From Staphylococcus petrasii (GTDB lineage: Bacteria; Bacillota; Bacilli; Staphylococcales; Staphylococcaceae), in NCBI RefSeq assembly GCF_002902565.1, contig NZ_PPRC01000045.1:1-50319 (forward strand): DNA of 50,319 nt, written 5' to 3'. Within the stretch, counting starts at the first letter, position 1, and the number at the start of each line of letters is the position of its first letter. The notes under the pieces were generated by a model. The model had not been told where the DNA came from, ran no database searches, and was given only the letters and a program-made list of their open reading frames with translations. The translations under genes and the position numbers were made by a program. Positions 1 to 8,536 of the stretch are shown piece by piece.

Positions 1-101
1 ATTAGCTCATAAAACTAAATAGTGTTTGTAACTTAAAGTTACATTTATTGGAATTAACGTTGACATATTGTCATTCAGTTTTCAATGTTCATTTTATTTA
101 A
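1..101 (-). other. Pre-16S leader of a minus-strand rRNA operon (partial, runs off left edge)
   Basis: Read on the minus strand, the DNA after tRNA-Gly holds ACATTGAAAACTGAATGACA, then AATATGTCAACGTTAATTCC, and ends in TTTATGAGCTAAT. From memory this matches the conserved leader that precedes 16S rRNA in staphylococci, so the 16S gene should begin a few tens of bases beyond the left edge. A perfect 7+1+7 palindrome (GTAACTT-A-AAGTTAC) sits at 29-43. Identification is by recall of the family sequence, not by alignment. Confidence 0.65.
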
Positions 102-175
102 TGGAGCGGGTGATGGGAATCGAACCCACAACATCAGCTTGGAAGGCTGAGGTTTTGCCATTAAACTACACCCGC
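102..175 (-). tRNA. tRNA-Gly (anticodon UCC)
   Basis: The minus strand folds as a full cloverleaf: acceptor GCGGGTG pairing with CACCCGC, a TTCGATTC T-loop, an anticodon stem TCAGC/GCTGA closing loop CTTCCAA, and discriminator plus encoded CCA (102-104). The anticodon TCC lies at 141-143. It is 17 bases downstream of tRNA-Leu and seems to be part of the same leader transcript. Confidence 0.96.
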
Positions 176-192
176 ATATTTAATTTATTATT

Positions 193-278
<86 letters not shown>

Positions 279-325
279 TGGCAAAACGCATAATTAATAT
301 TTATTAATTATCGAGAACATTATTT

Positions 326-354
326 ATTGTAAATCTTTTGTAATCAAAAGTCAA
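326..354 (-). promoter_or_regulatory. Proximal (P2-like) promoter of the tRNA/rRNA transcript
   Basis: On the minus strand TTGACT (349-354) and TACAAT (326-331) are separated by exactly 17 bases. It lies about 48 bases upstream of tRNA-Leu. The -35 is embedded in GTATTGACTTT, which is repeated in the distal promoter at 429-457. Confidence 0.65.
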
Positions 355-428
355 TACTTTTTTAATATTATTTTAAATAAATTTACTAACTTTTAATGTT
401 TAGCGCTTTTATTAAAGCAACGATATAT

Positions 429-457
429 ATAATACATGCTTATTATATTAAAGTCAA
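429..457 (-). promoter_or_regulatory. Distal (P1-like) promoter of the tRNA/rRNA transcript
   Basis: On the minus strand TTGACT (452-457) and TATTAT (429-434) are 17 bases apart. The -35 context GTATTGACTTT is the same as in the promoter 103 bases downstream, as expected for the tandem P1/P2 promoters of rRNA operons. It starts just past the sprT-side terminator. Confidence 0.6.
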
Positions 458-475
458 TACCTTATCCATAAAAAA

Positions 476-523
476 TTCAAAGCACTTTATCAATGTTATT
501 AGTCAATGATAAAGTGCTTTGAA
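476..523 (-). terminator. Intrinsic terminator downstream of the tex/SprT-like operon
   Basis: A perfect 17-bp inverted repeat (476-492 with 507-523) is followed on the minus strand by a T run (from 475 down). It ends the tex/SprT-like transcript and insulates it from the rRNA promoters. The 281-582 gene-free stretch holds only this hairpin and the two promoters. Confidence 0.85.
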
Positions 524-582
524 TGCAATTTTATTATTTTTTAACCATTATCTTTATATTTTTAAAACTATTCTATAACCGT

Positions 583-1041
583 TCATCTTCTAAGATATTG
601 CTTCAGTTTTAACTTGCCCCCACATTTACCGCATCTCATTCTGCCAACATCTACTTTCTTAATTCTTAAATATTCGCTTCCACAAGATACACACTTATAA
701 ATATAATTTGCTCTTTGTTCATAGCTTTCAAGTGCTTTACAGTAACGTGGTGCTTCCACTTTTTCACTTAATCTTTTAAAGTCCTCATCTCGATGTTTAT
801 ATCCCTTACCTAATAAATGCAAATGGTAGTGACATAATTCATGCTTAATGATATCGACAAGCGCTGCTCTTCCGTATCTTTCATATTGTTTCGGATTTAT
901 TTCAATATTATGAGAAGATAATAAATATCTACCACCTGTAGTTCTTAACCTTTTATTAAAGTAAGCCTCATGTTTAAATCTCCTGTTAAAACTTTCAAGA
1001 GAAATCGTTTCTACTAATTGTTGTAAATCTTTATTATTCAT
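583..1041 (-). CDS. SprT-like family metalloprotein
   Basis: This 152-residue protein of the SprT-like family carries a metal-binding HELCH (HExxH) motif near residue 67, followed by histidines and acidic residues. A C-terminal zinc ribbon is formed by a CVSC pair and a CGKC pair (about residues 117-141). The family resembles the protease domain of Spartan/SprT, but activity and substrate of the short bacterial forms are not established. It overlaps the end of tex by 8 bases, so the two are translationally coupled. This pairing is usual in staphylococci. Start ATG at 1041 gives the family's normal length. Confidence 0.88.
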   Translation of the reverse strand: MNNKDLQQLVETISLESFNRRFKHEAYFNKRLRTTGGRYLLSSHNIEINPKQYERYGRAALVDIIKHELCHYHLHLLGKGYKHRDEDFKRLSEKVEAPRYCKALESYEQRANYIYKCVSCGSEYLRIKKVDVGRMRCGKCGGKLKLKQYLRR

Positions 1042-3181
1042 TAGGGTTAATCATAGTTAATGCAACTTTGTCTTTAGTTTTATCAATATTTAAAATCCAT
1101 ACATCAACTATATCTCCTACACTCACAACATCCATAGGATTTTTCACAAACTTCTTAGATAGTTTCGAAACGTGCACTAAACCATCTTGTTTTACACCTA
1201 TATCTACAAAAGCACCAAAGTCTACTACGTTTCTAACAGTTCCGCTTAGTTTCATACCTTCTGTTAAATCTTCAATTGATAACACATCAGATTTTAAAAT
1301 TGGTGTTTCATATTCATCACGTGGATCACGGTTTGGTGCCATTAATGACTTAATAATATCTTCTAATGTTGGCACGCCTATTTCTAGTTTAGTAGCAATG
1401 TTTTCTATATTGATGTTAGAAAGTTCTTGTTTTAACTTTTCAGAACCTAAGTCAGATATAGATAAATTTAAACTTTCTAATAAATTATATGTTGCTGCAT
1501 AACTTTCTGGGTGAATTGACGTATTATCTAAAGGCTCCGTACCGTTTACTATTCTTAAGAAACCGATACTTTGTTCAAATGTCTTAGCACCTAATCGTTT
1601 AACTTTACTAATTTCTTTATTATGTTTAATAGCTCCATTTTCTTCACGATAATCAATAATATTTTGAGCTATTGCACCTGATAATCCAGAAACGTATTGC
1701 AGTAATGATTTAGAAGCAGTGTTAACATCTACGCCAACTTGGTTAACCGCAGTTTCAACAACGAATGTTAATGCATTCTCTAATTCTTTTTGATTCACAT
1801 CGTGTTGATATTGACCTACCCCTATAGATTTAGGATCGATTTTAACTAATTCACTTAAAGGATCTTGCACACGTCTTCCGATTGAAACAGCACTTCTTTC
1901 TTCTACTTGGAAATCAGGAAACTCTGCTCTAGCCACTTCAGAAGCAGAATAAACAGATGCACCCGCTTCATTAACTATAATAAACTGCGCATTTAATTTA
2001 TATTTCTGAATAACATTTGCTACAAATTGTTCTGTTTCACGACTTGCTGTTCCGTTACCAATTGCAATTAATTCTACGCCGTTCTCTTTGATGATACGTG
2101 TTAATTCTTTTTCAGCTTCTTGAACTTTCGCTTTTGGAGGATGTGGATAGATAACGCTTTTTGCCACAAATGTTCCGAATGGATTGATAACTGCGAGTTT
2201 ACATCCTGTTCTGAAAGCTGGATCAACACCTAGAATTTGTTTTCCTTTCATAGGAGGTTGAAGTAATAAATTTTTGAGATTTTCACTGAATACTTCGATT
2301 GCATGATTTTCAGCTTTTACAGTTAAATCTCCTCGAATTTCACGTTCTATTGAAGGCATAATTAAACGTTTTAAACTATCTTGAATTGCTTCTTTAATAT
2401 ATTGTAATTGAGGATTTGCTGATTTAACTTCATTTTTTTCAATAAAAGTTTCAATATGAGACGTATCAAATTCAATTTTCACTGATAATACTTTCTCTTT
2501 TTCGCCACGGTTCATAGCTAAAACTCTGTGATTAGCTACTCGCTTAATAGGTTCAGAGTAATCATAATACATCGCATATGTTTCTTTTTCATCTTCCGCT
2601 TTTTTCTTTTTAGTAGTAGTAATTTGGCCTTGATGATAAACATCTTTTAAGATTCGGTTACGATATTTAGGACTATCAGAAATATGCTCGGCGATAATGT
2701 CTTGAGCCCCTGCTATCGCATCTTGTATTGTTTCTACTTCTTCGTTTAAATATTGTGTTGCTTGTTGCTCAATATCAGAACCTTTTCCTCCGATAATCCA
2801 TTGAGCGAAAGGTTCAAGTCCTTTACGTTTTGCTTCTGTTGCTCTCGTTTTCTTTTTCTGTTTATAAGGTCTATATAAATCTTCTACCCTTTGCAATTTA
2901 GTTTGCTTTAAGATATCTTGTTTAAGTTCATCAGTTAATAGACCTTGTTGCCCAATATTATGTATAACTTCTTCTTTTCTCTTTTGTAAATTCGCTACAT
3001 ATTGATATTCATCAGAAATTTGTTTTATTTGGACTTCATCTAGCCCGCCAGTCGCTTCTTTTCTGTATCTAGCAATAAAAGGAACAGTATTATTTTCTTC
3101 TAAGAGTTGTAGTACTGCTTTAACTTGTTTTTCTGAAAATTGATATTTTGCTACTATTTCATCAATTAAATTTTTATCCAT
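1034..3181 (-). CDS. tex: Tex, S1-domain RNA-binding transcription accessory protein
   Basis: A 715-residue Tex protein: N-terminal helical region, a YqgF/RNase-H-like domain beginning near GVDPAFRTGCKLAVI (about residue 325), helix-hairpin-helix segments (around NTASKSLLQYVSGLSG) and a C-terminal S1 domain (about 640-710; VVDFGAFVDIGVKQDGLVH). Tex binds nucleic acids and affects transcription; its exact role is unsettled. The longest reading frame begins at a TTG at 3202, but family members start at MDKNLID, so ATG 3181 is chosen; the ribosome site before it (GTGTGG) is weak. A 158-base gap with the sigB terminator separates it from sigB. Confidence 0.95.
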   Translation of the reverse strand: MDKNLIDEIVAKYQFSEKQVKAVLQLLEENNTVPFIARYRKEATGGLDEVQIKQISDEYQYVANLQKRKEEVIHNIGQQGLLTDELKQDILKQTKLQRVEDLYRPYKQKKKTRATEAKRKGLEPFAQWIIGGKGSDIEQQATQYLNEEVETIQDAIAGAQDIIAEHISDSPKYRNRILKDVYHQGQITTTKKKKAEDEKETYAMYYDYSEPIKRVANHRVLAMNRGEKEKVLSVKIEFDTSHIETFIEKNEVKSANPQLQYIKEAIQDSLKRLIMPSIEREIRGDLTVKAENHAIEVFSENLKNLLLQPPMKGKQILGVDPAFRTGCKLAVINPFGTFVAKSVIYPHPPKAKVQEAEKELTRIIKENGVELIAIGNGTASRETEQFVANVIQKYKLNAQFIIVNEAGASVYSASEVARAEFPDFQVEERSAVSIGRRVQDPLSELVKIDPKSIGVGQYQHDVNQKELENALTFVVETAVNQVGVDVNTASKSLLQYVSGLSGAIAQNIIDYREENGAIKHNKEISKVKRLGAKTFEQSIGFLRIVNGTEPLDNTSIHPESYAATYNLLESLNLSISDLGSEKLKQELSNINIENIATKLEIGVPTLEDIIKSLMAPNRDPRDEYETPILKSDVLSIEDLTEGMKLSGTVRNVVDFGAFVDIGVKQDGLVHVSKLSKKFVKNPMDVVSVGDIVDVWILNIDKTKDKVALTMINPNE

Positions 3182-3289
3182 TATATAACCACACTTTTTC
3201 AAAATTTCATTTTCAATTTTAGCATATAATAAACAATCATTTTATTTAAACTATTTTCTACATTTTTCTCTTACCTTATCCATAATTAA

Positions 3290-3320
3290 AAGACTATCAA
3301 GATAGATACCTGATAGTCTT
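3290..3320 (-). terminator. Terminator of the sigB operon
   Basis: AAGACTATCA (3290-3299) pairs with TGATAGTCTT (3311-3320) across an 11-base loop. On the minus strand the stem is followed by TTTAATTATG. It lies 20 bases past the sigB stop. Confidence 0.75.
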
Positions 3321-3339
3321 ATATATTATTAATATTGAA

Positions 3340-4110
3340 TTATTGTTTTGCAGCTTGTTGTAATTTTTTAATTGCTGTTCGCTGTAACCTTGAAACGTGC
3401 ATTTGGCTAAGGCCAATACGCTCGCCAGTTTCTTTTTGGCTTAATCCTTCAATGAATGTACATTGAATAATTTCTCGTTCTCTATCAGATAAAATTGGTA
3501 AAATACGTTCAAGAATCATACGTTTTTCTGTTAAATCGTAATTATCATCTTGTTGACCCATGATGTCTAATAGCGTCACAGTCGAACCATCTTTGTCTGC
3601 TTCTATAGAATGATCTACACTTAAAGCATTATAACTTTGGCCCATTTCCATAGCTTCTAGAACTTCTTCTTCAGAAACTTCTAAACGCTGAGCGATCTCA
3701 GCAATTGAGGGAGAACGTTCAAGTTCGTTTGTTAGTTCATCACTCACTTTTTTAATCCTCGGCCCGATTTCTTTAATTCTTCGTGGAACATGGACACTCC
3801 AAGTTTTATCTCTTAAATACCTTTTAATCTCACCAATAACGGTTGGTACTAAGAATGCTTCAAATTTGCGATCAAAAGATAAATCAAACCTGTTAATAGC
3901 ACCTATTAAACCAACCATACCAACTTGAACTAAATCTTCATGATGTGATTGTCCTTTTGAATATTTATAAGCTAAAGACTCAATTAACTTGCGGTAATGT
4001 GCTACAAGTCTATCTTGAGCATTTGTATTTGCATTTTCTTGGTGTTCTTTAATCCATTGGTTAATTTGTTCAGGTGATACATCATTAACTGATTTCGACT
4101 CTTTCGTCAT
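3340..4110 (-). CDS. sigB: RNA polymerase sigma factor SigB (general stress)
   Basis: The 256-residue alternative sigma factor directs the general stress, stationary-phase and envelope-adaptation regulon. Region 2 is visible at [20 protein letters not shown] (about 56-75) and the region 4.2 helix-turn-helix at [20 protein letters not shown] (about 225-244). Length equals that of the S. aureus protein. Its start overlaps the end of rsbW by 26 bases, so sigma factor and anti-sigma factor are translated together. In the family SigB is held by RsbW and freed when dephosphorylated RsbV takes RsbW away. Transcription comes from the sigma-B promoter ahead of rsbV and by read-through from rsbU. Confidence 0.97.
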   Translation of the reverse strand: MTKESKSVNDVSPEQINQWIKEHQENANTNAQDRLVAHYRKLIESLAYKYSKGQSHHEDLVQVGMVGLIGAINRFDLSFDRKFEAFLVPTVIGEIKRYLRDKTWSVHVPRRIKEIGPRIKKVSDELTNELERSPSIAEIAQRLEVSEEEVLEAMEMGQSYNALSVDHSIEADKDGSTVTLLDIMGQQDDNYDLTEKRMILERILPILSDREREIIQCTFIEGLSQKETGERIGLSQMHVSRLQRTAIKKLQQAAKQ

Positions 4111-4561
4111 TATTTGGCACCTGCTCTTTTTTTATATACTTAATCATGCTGATTGTCACACCAGATTCTTTGAAAACTTTTACTTCGTCCATCAACGATT
4201 CAATTAAGAATAATCCTAAACCGCCTTCACGTAAAAAGTCTATATTTTCATTTTCGGTATAAGGCCCTAATTGAGACTTAGTAGTTTCATAATCAAAACT
4301 TTCACCTTGATCAGAAATGATGATTTTAATTTTATCATCAAATACTTCAAAACATATATTAATCATACCATTTGTTTCATCATTTTTGTATGCATGTTTA
4401 ACTGCATTCGTAACCGCTTCACTTACAGCAATTTTAGAATCTTCAATATCATCGTATGAAGCTCCGGCTCTTGAAAATACACCTGATAATGTTAAACGAA
4501 TCAAACTGACATATTCTGCAGAGGCAGGTAGTTTCATTTCAATATAATCATTTTTAGGCAA
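4085..4561 (-). CDS. rsbW: Anti-sigma-B factor and RsbV kinase RsbW
   Basis: A 158-residue GHKL-type serine kinase and anti-sigma factor. The N box is at [12 protein letters not shown] (about 47-58) and the glycine-rich ATP lid at [17 protein letters not shown] (about 110-126). It sequesters SigB, or phosphorylates RsbV and so inactivates it. The start is a TTG at 4561, one base after the rsbV stop; GGAGG lies about ten bases upstream, inside the last codons of rsbV, and the encoded start [14 protein letters not shown] matches the family. It overlaps sigB by 26 bases. Confidence 0.96.
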   Translation of the reverse strand: MPKNDYIEMKLPASAEYVSLIRLTLSGVFSRAGASYDDIEDSKIAVSEAVTNAVKHAYKNDETNGMINICFEVFDDKIKIIISDQGESFDYETTKSQLGPYTENENIDFLREGGLGLFLIESLMDEVKVFKESGVTISMIKYIKKEQVPNNDERVEIS

Positions 4562-4562
4562 G

Positions 4563-4889
4563 TTAATCTACCTCCGTTCCTTCATTAACGTGCATTAAGT
4601 CTTTTAAGCCAGTGATATCAAATAATCTACTAATTCTATCTGATGCTCCAAAGATATATAATTCCTTACCATTTTGATTTAACGCTTTTAATGTTCCTAC
4701 AAATAAACCTAAACCTGTTGAATCCATATAACTTACATTTGTTAAATTAACATGAATATCATGTGTACCTTCTTGACGCATTGGAACAAGCACCTCTTCA
4801 AGTTCTGGCACTGTGTAAACGTCTAATTCTCCTGCTACGATAACTTCATAATATTCATCATGTGTTATCGACTCTATATTAAGGTTCAT
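4563..4889 (-). CDS. rsbV: Anti-anti-sigma factor RsbV
   Basis: A 108-residue STAS-domain protein. The phosphorylated serine is Ser57 in the signature [10 protein letters not shown]. Unphosphorylated RsbV binds RsbW and releases SigB; the phosphatase RsbU restores it. The gene begins 91 bases after rsbU, with a sigma-B promoter in the gap, which makes rsbV-rsbW-sigB an autoregulated unit. A clear ribosome site (AGGAGTG) precedes the ATG. Confidence 0.96.
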   Translation of the reverse strand: MNLNIESITHDEYYEVIVAGELDVYTVPELEEVLVPMRQEGTHDIHVNLTNVSYMDSTGLGLFVGTLKALNQNGKELYIFGASDRISRLFDITGLKDLMHVNEGTEVD

Positions 4890-4940
4890 AGTTTGACACT
4901 CCTACTCTTTATCTTTACAAATATGTATACTCTATTTAGT

Positions 4941-4965
4941 ATACCCATTACTATTATAATATAAC
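4941..4965 (-). promoter_or_regulatory. Sigma-B-dependent promoter of rsbV-rsbW-sigB
   Basis: On the minus strand GTTATA (4960-4965) and GGGTAT (4941-4946) are separated by 13 bases. This fits the sigma-B consensus GTTTAA-N12-15-GGGTAT, with a perfect -10. It sits between the rsbU stop and the rsbV start, where the autoregulatory promoter is known in S. aureus. Confidence 0.85.
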
Positions 4966-4980
4966 CAAAAAATTTAATAT

Positions 4981-5982
4981 CTAATTTACGCGTTTTATAA
5001 TTAAAATTGTCATATCATCGCGTTTATTAGGATTTTGCACTTTTAGTATAGCTTCATATAAGATTTGTACAATATCTTGTGGATGCATATGTTTATATTT
5101 ACGAATTAAATTAAGTAACGTTTCTTTCGTAATAAATTCTCCATCAGAATTACGTGCTTCCGTTACACCATCTGTAAATATAATGACAAGATCGTCTAGA
5201 CATATTTGAATCTCTTGTTGGCTATAACGTGTATGTTGACTTACACCTAAAACGCGTCCTCTTACATCTATTTCTTCAAATGTTTCAGTTTCTGCGCGAT
5301 ACACATAACCAGGTTCATGCCCAGCCGAACTACAATACAGTAAATGATTCATTTCTTCGTATAAACCATAAAACATAGTAACGAACATATTTTGGTTAAC
5401 GTTCTTTTCTACTACTCGGTTTAACCTTTTAAGTCCATCGCTTGGTAATTGCGAGTGTCCGTAAGAGTCCATTCCGAATTTAATCATACTCATGGCTAAA
5501 GCGGCAGGAATCCCTTTTCCAATAACGTCAGCTACTGCAAAGCTCATCGTCCCATCTCTATGATCAATTAAATTGAAATAATCTCCACTTACTTTTTGTG
5601 CTGCTACTGAAATAACGCCAATTTGAATGCTGTCGAATTGAGGAATATCTGTTTTCAACATCGTTTGTTGAAGCCTAGAGGCTAAATCGATCTCTTTATC
5701 GTGGAATTGCATTTTATCTACTAACTTTTGGTAATCTCTATAGCTATACCCAAAGCCTTTCACTACCTCTTGCAAAATATCAAGTGTTTCAAGCAATTGA
5801 GATTCTTGGAGCTGTAAAGAAGAAACATACGATTTATGTATTTTAACCACATCTTCAGGCAGAATATCTTTTTTGATTACTTCATCCGTAAAATCGTGAC
5901 ACTTTTCTAGAAATCGTTTTTTATCTTTTGTAACCAAGCTTTCATCTATAAGTCGTTTATAGTGTTTTTTAAATTCTTCCAC
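4981..5982 (-). CDS. rsbU: Serine phosphatase RsbU (activator of SigB)
   Basis: A 333-residue PP2C/SpoIIE-type phosphatase that removes the phosphate from RsbV. The N-terminal helical RsbU domain spans about residues 1-85; the catalytic domain follows, with metal-binding Asp in SGDYFNLI (about 132) and FAVADVIGKG (about 148) and a further Asp in IIFTDGVTEAR (about 270). Start is a GTG at 5982, with GGAGG seven bases upstream. The phosphatase appears intact, so the pathway should not have the known rsbU defect of S. aureus strain 8325. A terminator-like hairpin and a possible promoter lie upstream (6105-6225). Confidence 0.96.
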   Translation of the reverse strand: MEEFKKHYKRLIDESLVTKDKKRFLEKCHDFTDEVIKKDILPEDVVKIHKSYVSSLQLQESQLLETLDILQEVVKGFGYSYRDYQKLVDKMQFHDKEIDLASRLQQTMLKTDIPQFDSIQIGVISVAAQKVSGDYFNLIDHRDGTMSFAVADVIGKGIPAALAMSMIKFGMDSYGHSQLPSDGLKRLNRVVEKNVNQNMFVTMFYGLYEEMNHLLYCSSAGHEPGYVYRAETETFEEIDVRGRVLGVSQHTRYSQQEIQICLDDLVIIFTDGVTEARNSDGEFITKETLLNLIRKYKHMHPQDIVQILYEAILKVQNPNKRDDMTILIIKRVN

Positions 5983-6104
5983 GAATCTGCCTCCTTACTT
6001 CATAGTTGCATAACTTAAATTTTAATTTCGTTAATATAAATTGTATTTATTCACAAATTTTATTAATGATTTATTTAATATATTCAAAAAAAATACTACT
6101 ATTT

Positions 6105-6133
6105 AAAAAAGACTTTAGGAATTACCTAAAGTC
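6105..6133 (-). terminator. Terminator-like hairpin upstream of rsbU
   Basis: GACTTTAGG and CCTAAAGTC (6111-6119 and 6125-6133) form a perfect 9-bp stem with a 5-base loop, followed on the minus strand by TTTTTT (6105-6110). It is 160 bases past mazF and 120 bases before rsbU. Confidence 0.75.
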
Positions 6134-6196
6134 AACAACTTAAGTCATCAATTTAATAGCATTTATAAAAAAGTACTATTTTGTAGGTAATGATAA

Positions 6197-6225
6197 CCTA
6201 TAATTGCAATTTTGAAAAAAATCAA
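6197..6225 (-). promoter_or_regulatory. Possible sigma-A promoter between mazF and rsbU
   Basis: On the minus strand TTGATT (6220-6225) and TATAGG (6197-6202) are 17 bases apart. A start near 6191 would make a transcript of about 85-90 bases ending at the hairpin at 6111-6133. Both boxes are imperfect and the region is very AT-rich. Confidence 0.35.
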
Positions 6226-6288
6226 TTAATTATTATACTAATGCTTTTTTCTTTAACTATTTGTTAAAGATATACTTGGTATATACAT

Positions 6289-6309
6289 AAAAAACTCAAG
6301 TTTTTTGAG
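6289..6309 (-). terminator. Short terminator overlapping the mazF stop
   Basis: CTCAA (6295-6299) and TTGAG (6305-6309) enclose a 5-base loop, and on the minus strand TTTTTT follows (6289-6294). The stem is only 5 bp and includes the last mazF codons, so termination may be partial. Confidence 0.55.
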
Positions 6310-6658
6310 GTCGAACCTCATGTAACCCTAAACTAATATCTAGAGCTTCATCTACTTCTTTCATTTTTTCTTCAGATAAATAAGTTAATTTTTCTTTTAA
6401 CCTTTTTTTATCTAAAGTACGAATTTGTTCAAGTAGAATAACTGAATCTCTATCCAATCGATATTTTTGTTTCTCAATTTCTACGTGTGTTGGTATTTTT
6501 GCTTTATTAATCCTGCCCGTAATTGCAGCAACAATTACGGTAGGACTATATTTATTACCAGTATCATTTTGAATGATAACTACAGGTCTTACTCCCCCTT
6601 GTTCAGAACCCTGTACTGGTGACAAATCAGCTAAATATACATCGCCTCTTTTAATCAT
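6296..6658 (-). CDS. mazF: mRNA endoribonuclease toxin MazF
   Basis: A 120-residue PemK/MazF-fold toxin ([12 protein letters not shown] at the N-terminus, then [13 protein letters not shown]). The staphylococcal enzyme cuts single-stranded RNA at a UACAU-type site; that specificity is family knowledge, not seen here. The start codon overlaps the mazE stop (ATGA), the typical coupled arrangement. The pair lies between alr and the rsbUVW-sigB operon, as in other staphylococci, where read-through from mazEF contributes to sigB expression. Confidence 0.95.
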   Translation of the reverse strand: MIKRGDVYLADLSPVQGSEQGGVRPVVIIQNDTGNKYSPTVIVAAITGRINKAKIPTHVEIEKQKYRLDRDSVILLEQIRTLDKKRLKEKLTYLSEEKMKEVDEALDISLGLHEVRPQKT

Positions 6659-6825
6659 TCACTTTTATAATTCGAAATGATGTACGATTCGTTGCAATCA
6701 CAAGCTTCACATTCTAAAGGAAAAGCTTCTGTTGCTAGGGAGAGGTTTAAATCGGCCATTTGTGCATAGCCTTCTTTTAAAGATTGTTCAAGACTGTGGC
6801 TTCTATTCTGATTAAAAGTTAACAT
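6655..6825 (-). CDS. mazE: MazE antitoxin
   Basis: A 56-residue antitoxin that binds and neutralises MazF. ATG at 6825 is chosen because the GGAGG ribosome site lies between it and an upstream in-frame ATG at 6840, and the resulting [20 protein letters not shown] matches the staphylococcal protein in sequence and length. The N-terminal part should form the dimer and DNA-binding unit; the acidic, cysteine-containing C-terminal half (ECEACDCNE) should occupy the toxin groove. It is divergent from E. coli MazE. Confidence 0.93.
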   Translation of the reverse strand: MLTFNQNRSHSLEQSLKEGYAQMADLNLSLATEAFPLECEACDCNESYIISNYKSE

Positions 6826-6911
6826 ACTATGAACCTCCATCGGATACCAAATAAGACATTGTAAACCTTTATTTAATTTTATAATAACAAATTTTATATC
6901 TAGTGACTATA

Positions 6912-8060
6912 CTATTTTAATAATTCATTTGTTACATATTTTTGATTATTTATATAATATATGCGAGGTACACGTCTTCCAAAATTACATAAGACTTCAT
7001 AGCTTATCGTATTTTGTTTATCCGCTAAAGCTTCAACAGATTGAGGCGTATCAAATTGATTATCAAGTAAGACTACTTTGTCCCCTTCTTGAACTTCGTC
7101 AGGCACTTTAACTATAGTTTGATCCATGCATACTCTACCTATAATTTCACATTGCTGATTATTGATATTTACAGTTGCACCTTGCATTGATCTTAAATAT
7201 CCGTCAGCGTAGCCAATTGGTAAGATAGCTATTTTAATATTTTCAGTGGCAGTATATGTACTACCGTAACTTACTGATTCGCCAGGATTTAAATATTTCG
7301 TTTGTACAACTTCAGTAGTTAATTTAGCGCTAGGTTTTAATTTGGTTTGAACGATACTTTTCACATAATCTGATGGATAATAACCATATAGTGATATACC
7401 TAATCTTAGTGCATTACATAATTCACAGTCTCTTAATAGTGAACCCGCTGAATTTTGTGCATGAATATATTTAGGTTTAGGCGCGTTGTTAACCAATTTT
7501 TCAAATAAAGCATATTGTTCATCCATTGAATCGCCTGGCTCATCTGCATTTGCAAAATGAGTATACACACCTTCAAATACTAAGTTTTCGGATTCTTGTA
7601 TAGTATCTATAATGTCTTGATATTCTTCTTGGGTCTTGATACCTAATCTTCCCATGCCTGTATCTAATTTTACATGTAACCATAAACGTTTTTGATTGTC
7701 CTCATTGATTAAACGCATTGCACTTGTTAACCATTTTTTAGAAGGAACAGTTAAAGCAACACGATGTTGTATGGCTTTATTAATATCTTCTAAAGGAATA
7801 ACACCTAATATTAAGATTTGTGCACTGATACCATGCATGCGTAATTCAATCGCCTCATCTAATGTTGCCACTGCAAAGAAATTAGTACCTTGTTGCATTA
7901 AGGATTGCGCGATTTTAACACTGCCTAATCCATAGCTATTTGCTTTTACGACCGGTATTACCGTTTTATTTGGATGCATTTCAGAAATAGTATGATAATT
8001 TTCTTGAATAGCGTCTAAATCTACGTTTAAATAGGTTGCTCTATAAAATTTGTCTGACAT
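6912..8060 (-). CDS. alr: Alanine racemase
   Basis: A 382-residue fold-III PLP enzyme that makes D-alanine from L-alanine in the cytoplasm for peptidoglycan and teichoic acid. The PLP lysine is Lys39 in [10 protein letters not shown], and the catalytic tyrosine is in the VSYGSTYTA stretch (about 264). The C-terminal beta domain contains RVCMDQTIV and the conserved [15 protein letters not shown] end. A GAGGAGG ribosome site precedes the ATG. It lies 95 bases past acpS with no obvious terminator, consistent with the acpS-alr-mazEF order of S. aureus. Confidence 0.97.
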   Translation of the reverse strand: MSDKFYRATYLNVDLDAIQENYHTISEMHPNKTVIPVVKANSYGLGSVKIAQSLMQQGTNFFAVATLDEAIELRMHGISAQILILGVIPLEDINKAIQHRVALTVPSKKWLTSAMRLINEDNQKRLWLHVKLDTGMGRLGIKTQEEYQDIIDTIQESENLVFEGVYTHFANADEPGDSMDEQYALFEKLVNNAPKPKYIHAQNSAGSLLRDCELCNALRLGISLYGYYPSDYVKSIVQTKLKPSAKLTTEVVQTKYLNPGESVSYGSTYTATENIKIAILPIGYADGYLRSMQGATVNINNQQCEIIGRVCMDQTIVKVPDEVQEGDKVVLLDNQFDTPQSVEALADKQNTISYEVLCNFGRRVPRIYYINNQKYVTNELLK

Positions 8061-8155
8061 AAGAAGTCCTCCTCAACACTTTAGATTTATTCGTCAATAA
8101 AATTTGATTACTTAAATCTATCTAACTTTAATTTGTACTATTCATTATAGTACTG

Positions 8156-8515
8156 TTAATCTTGCTTTTCTAATATAACTTGGCTCATTGCATAATTTTC
8201 AGTATGTGTAATAGAGACATGCACGATAAAGTTAGGATATTCAATACACGGTTTTCCTTTTTCATCGTTATAGCAATTAATATCATTGAAAGCTACAGTT
8301 TTGCCTAATCCAGTACCAAGCGCTTTGCTAAAAGCTTCTTTTGTAGCAAAGCGTCCTGCTAAAAATTCTATTTTTCTTTTTTCACTTTTAAATGAATTAA
8401 ACTTTTCTTGTTCTTGCGTAGTAAGTATACGTTCAACTAACTTATTTTGTTGTTTCTGATATACTTTTTCAATACGATCTATTTCAATTAAATCGACACC
8501 TAGACCATAAATCAT
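8156..8515 (-). CDS. acpS: Holo-[acyl-carrier-protein] synthase
   Basis: A 119-residue phosphopantetheinyl transferase that loads CoA-derived phosphopantetheine on the serine of acyl carrier protein. The N-terminal [15 protein letters not shown] holds the metal-binding Asp8, and the second signature is [14 protein letters not shown] (about 56-69, Glu in KEAF). The size is typical of AcpS. It starts 21 bases after the end of the upstream membrane-protein gene (8537-9040) and is probably co-transcribed with it. Confidence 0.96.
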   Translation of the reverse strand: MIYGLGVDLIEIDRIEKVYQKQQNKLVERILTTQEQEKFNSFKSEKRKIEFLAGRFATKEAFSKALGTGLGKTVAFNDINCYNDEKGKPCIEYPNFIVHVSITHTENYAMSQVILEKQD

Positions 8516-8536
8516 CTTTTATCCTCACTTCACTTT

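Larger units (their letters stand above)
5983..6295. other. Gene-free stretch between mazF and rsbU
   Basis: No coding region with a ribosome site is seen. It holds the mazF-end terminator (6289-6309), a stem-loop CTTTAAC/GTTAAAG (6251-6269), a possible promoter (6197-6225) and a strong minus-strand terminator (6105-6133). A small RNA or an rsbU leader attenuator is possible (see findings). Confidence 0.6.

Noticed and set aside
1068-1502. 144-codon plus-strand frame opposite tex
   Set aside because: It lies wholly within tex on the other strand, has no ribosome site and its composition mirrors the tex codons; an antisense shadow.
6186-6204. Fur-box-like sequence near GGTAATGATAACC between mazF and rsbU
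   Set aside because: About 13 of 19 positions match and no iron-related gene is near; more simply part of the possible promoter and hairpin region.
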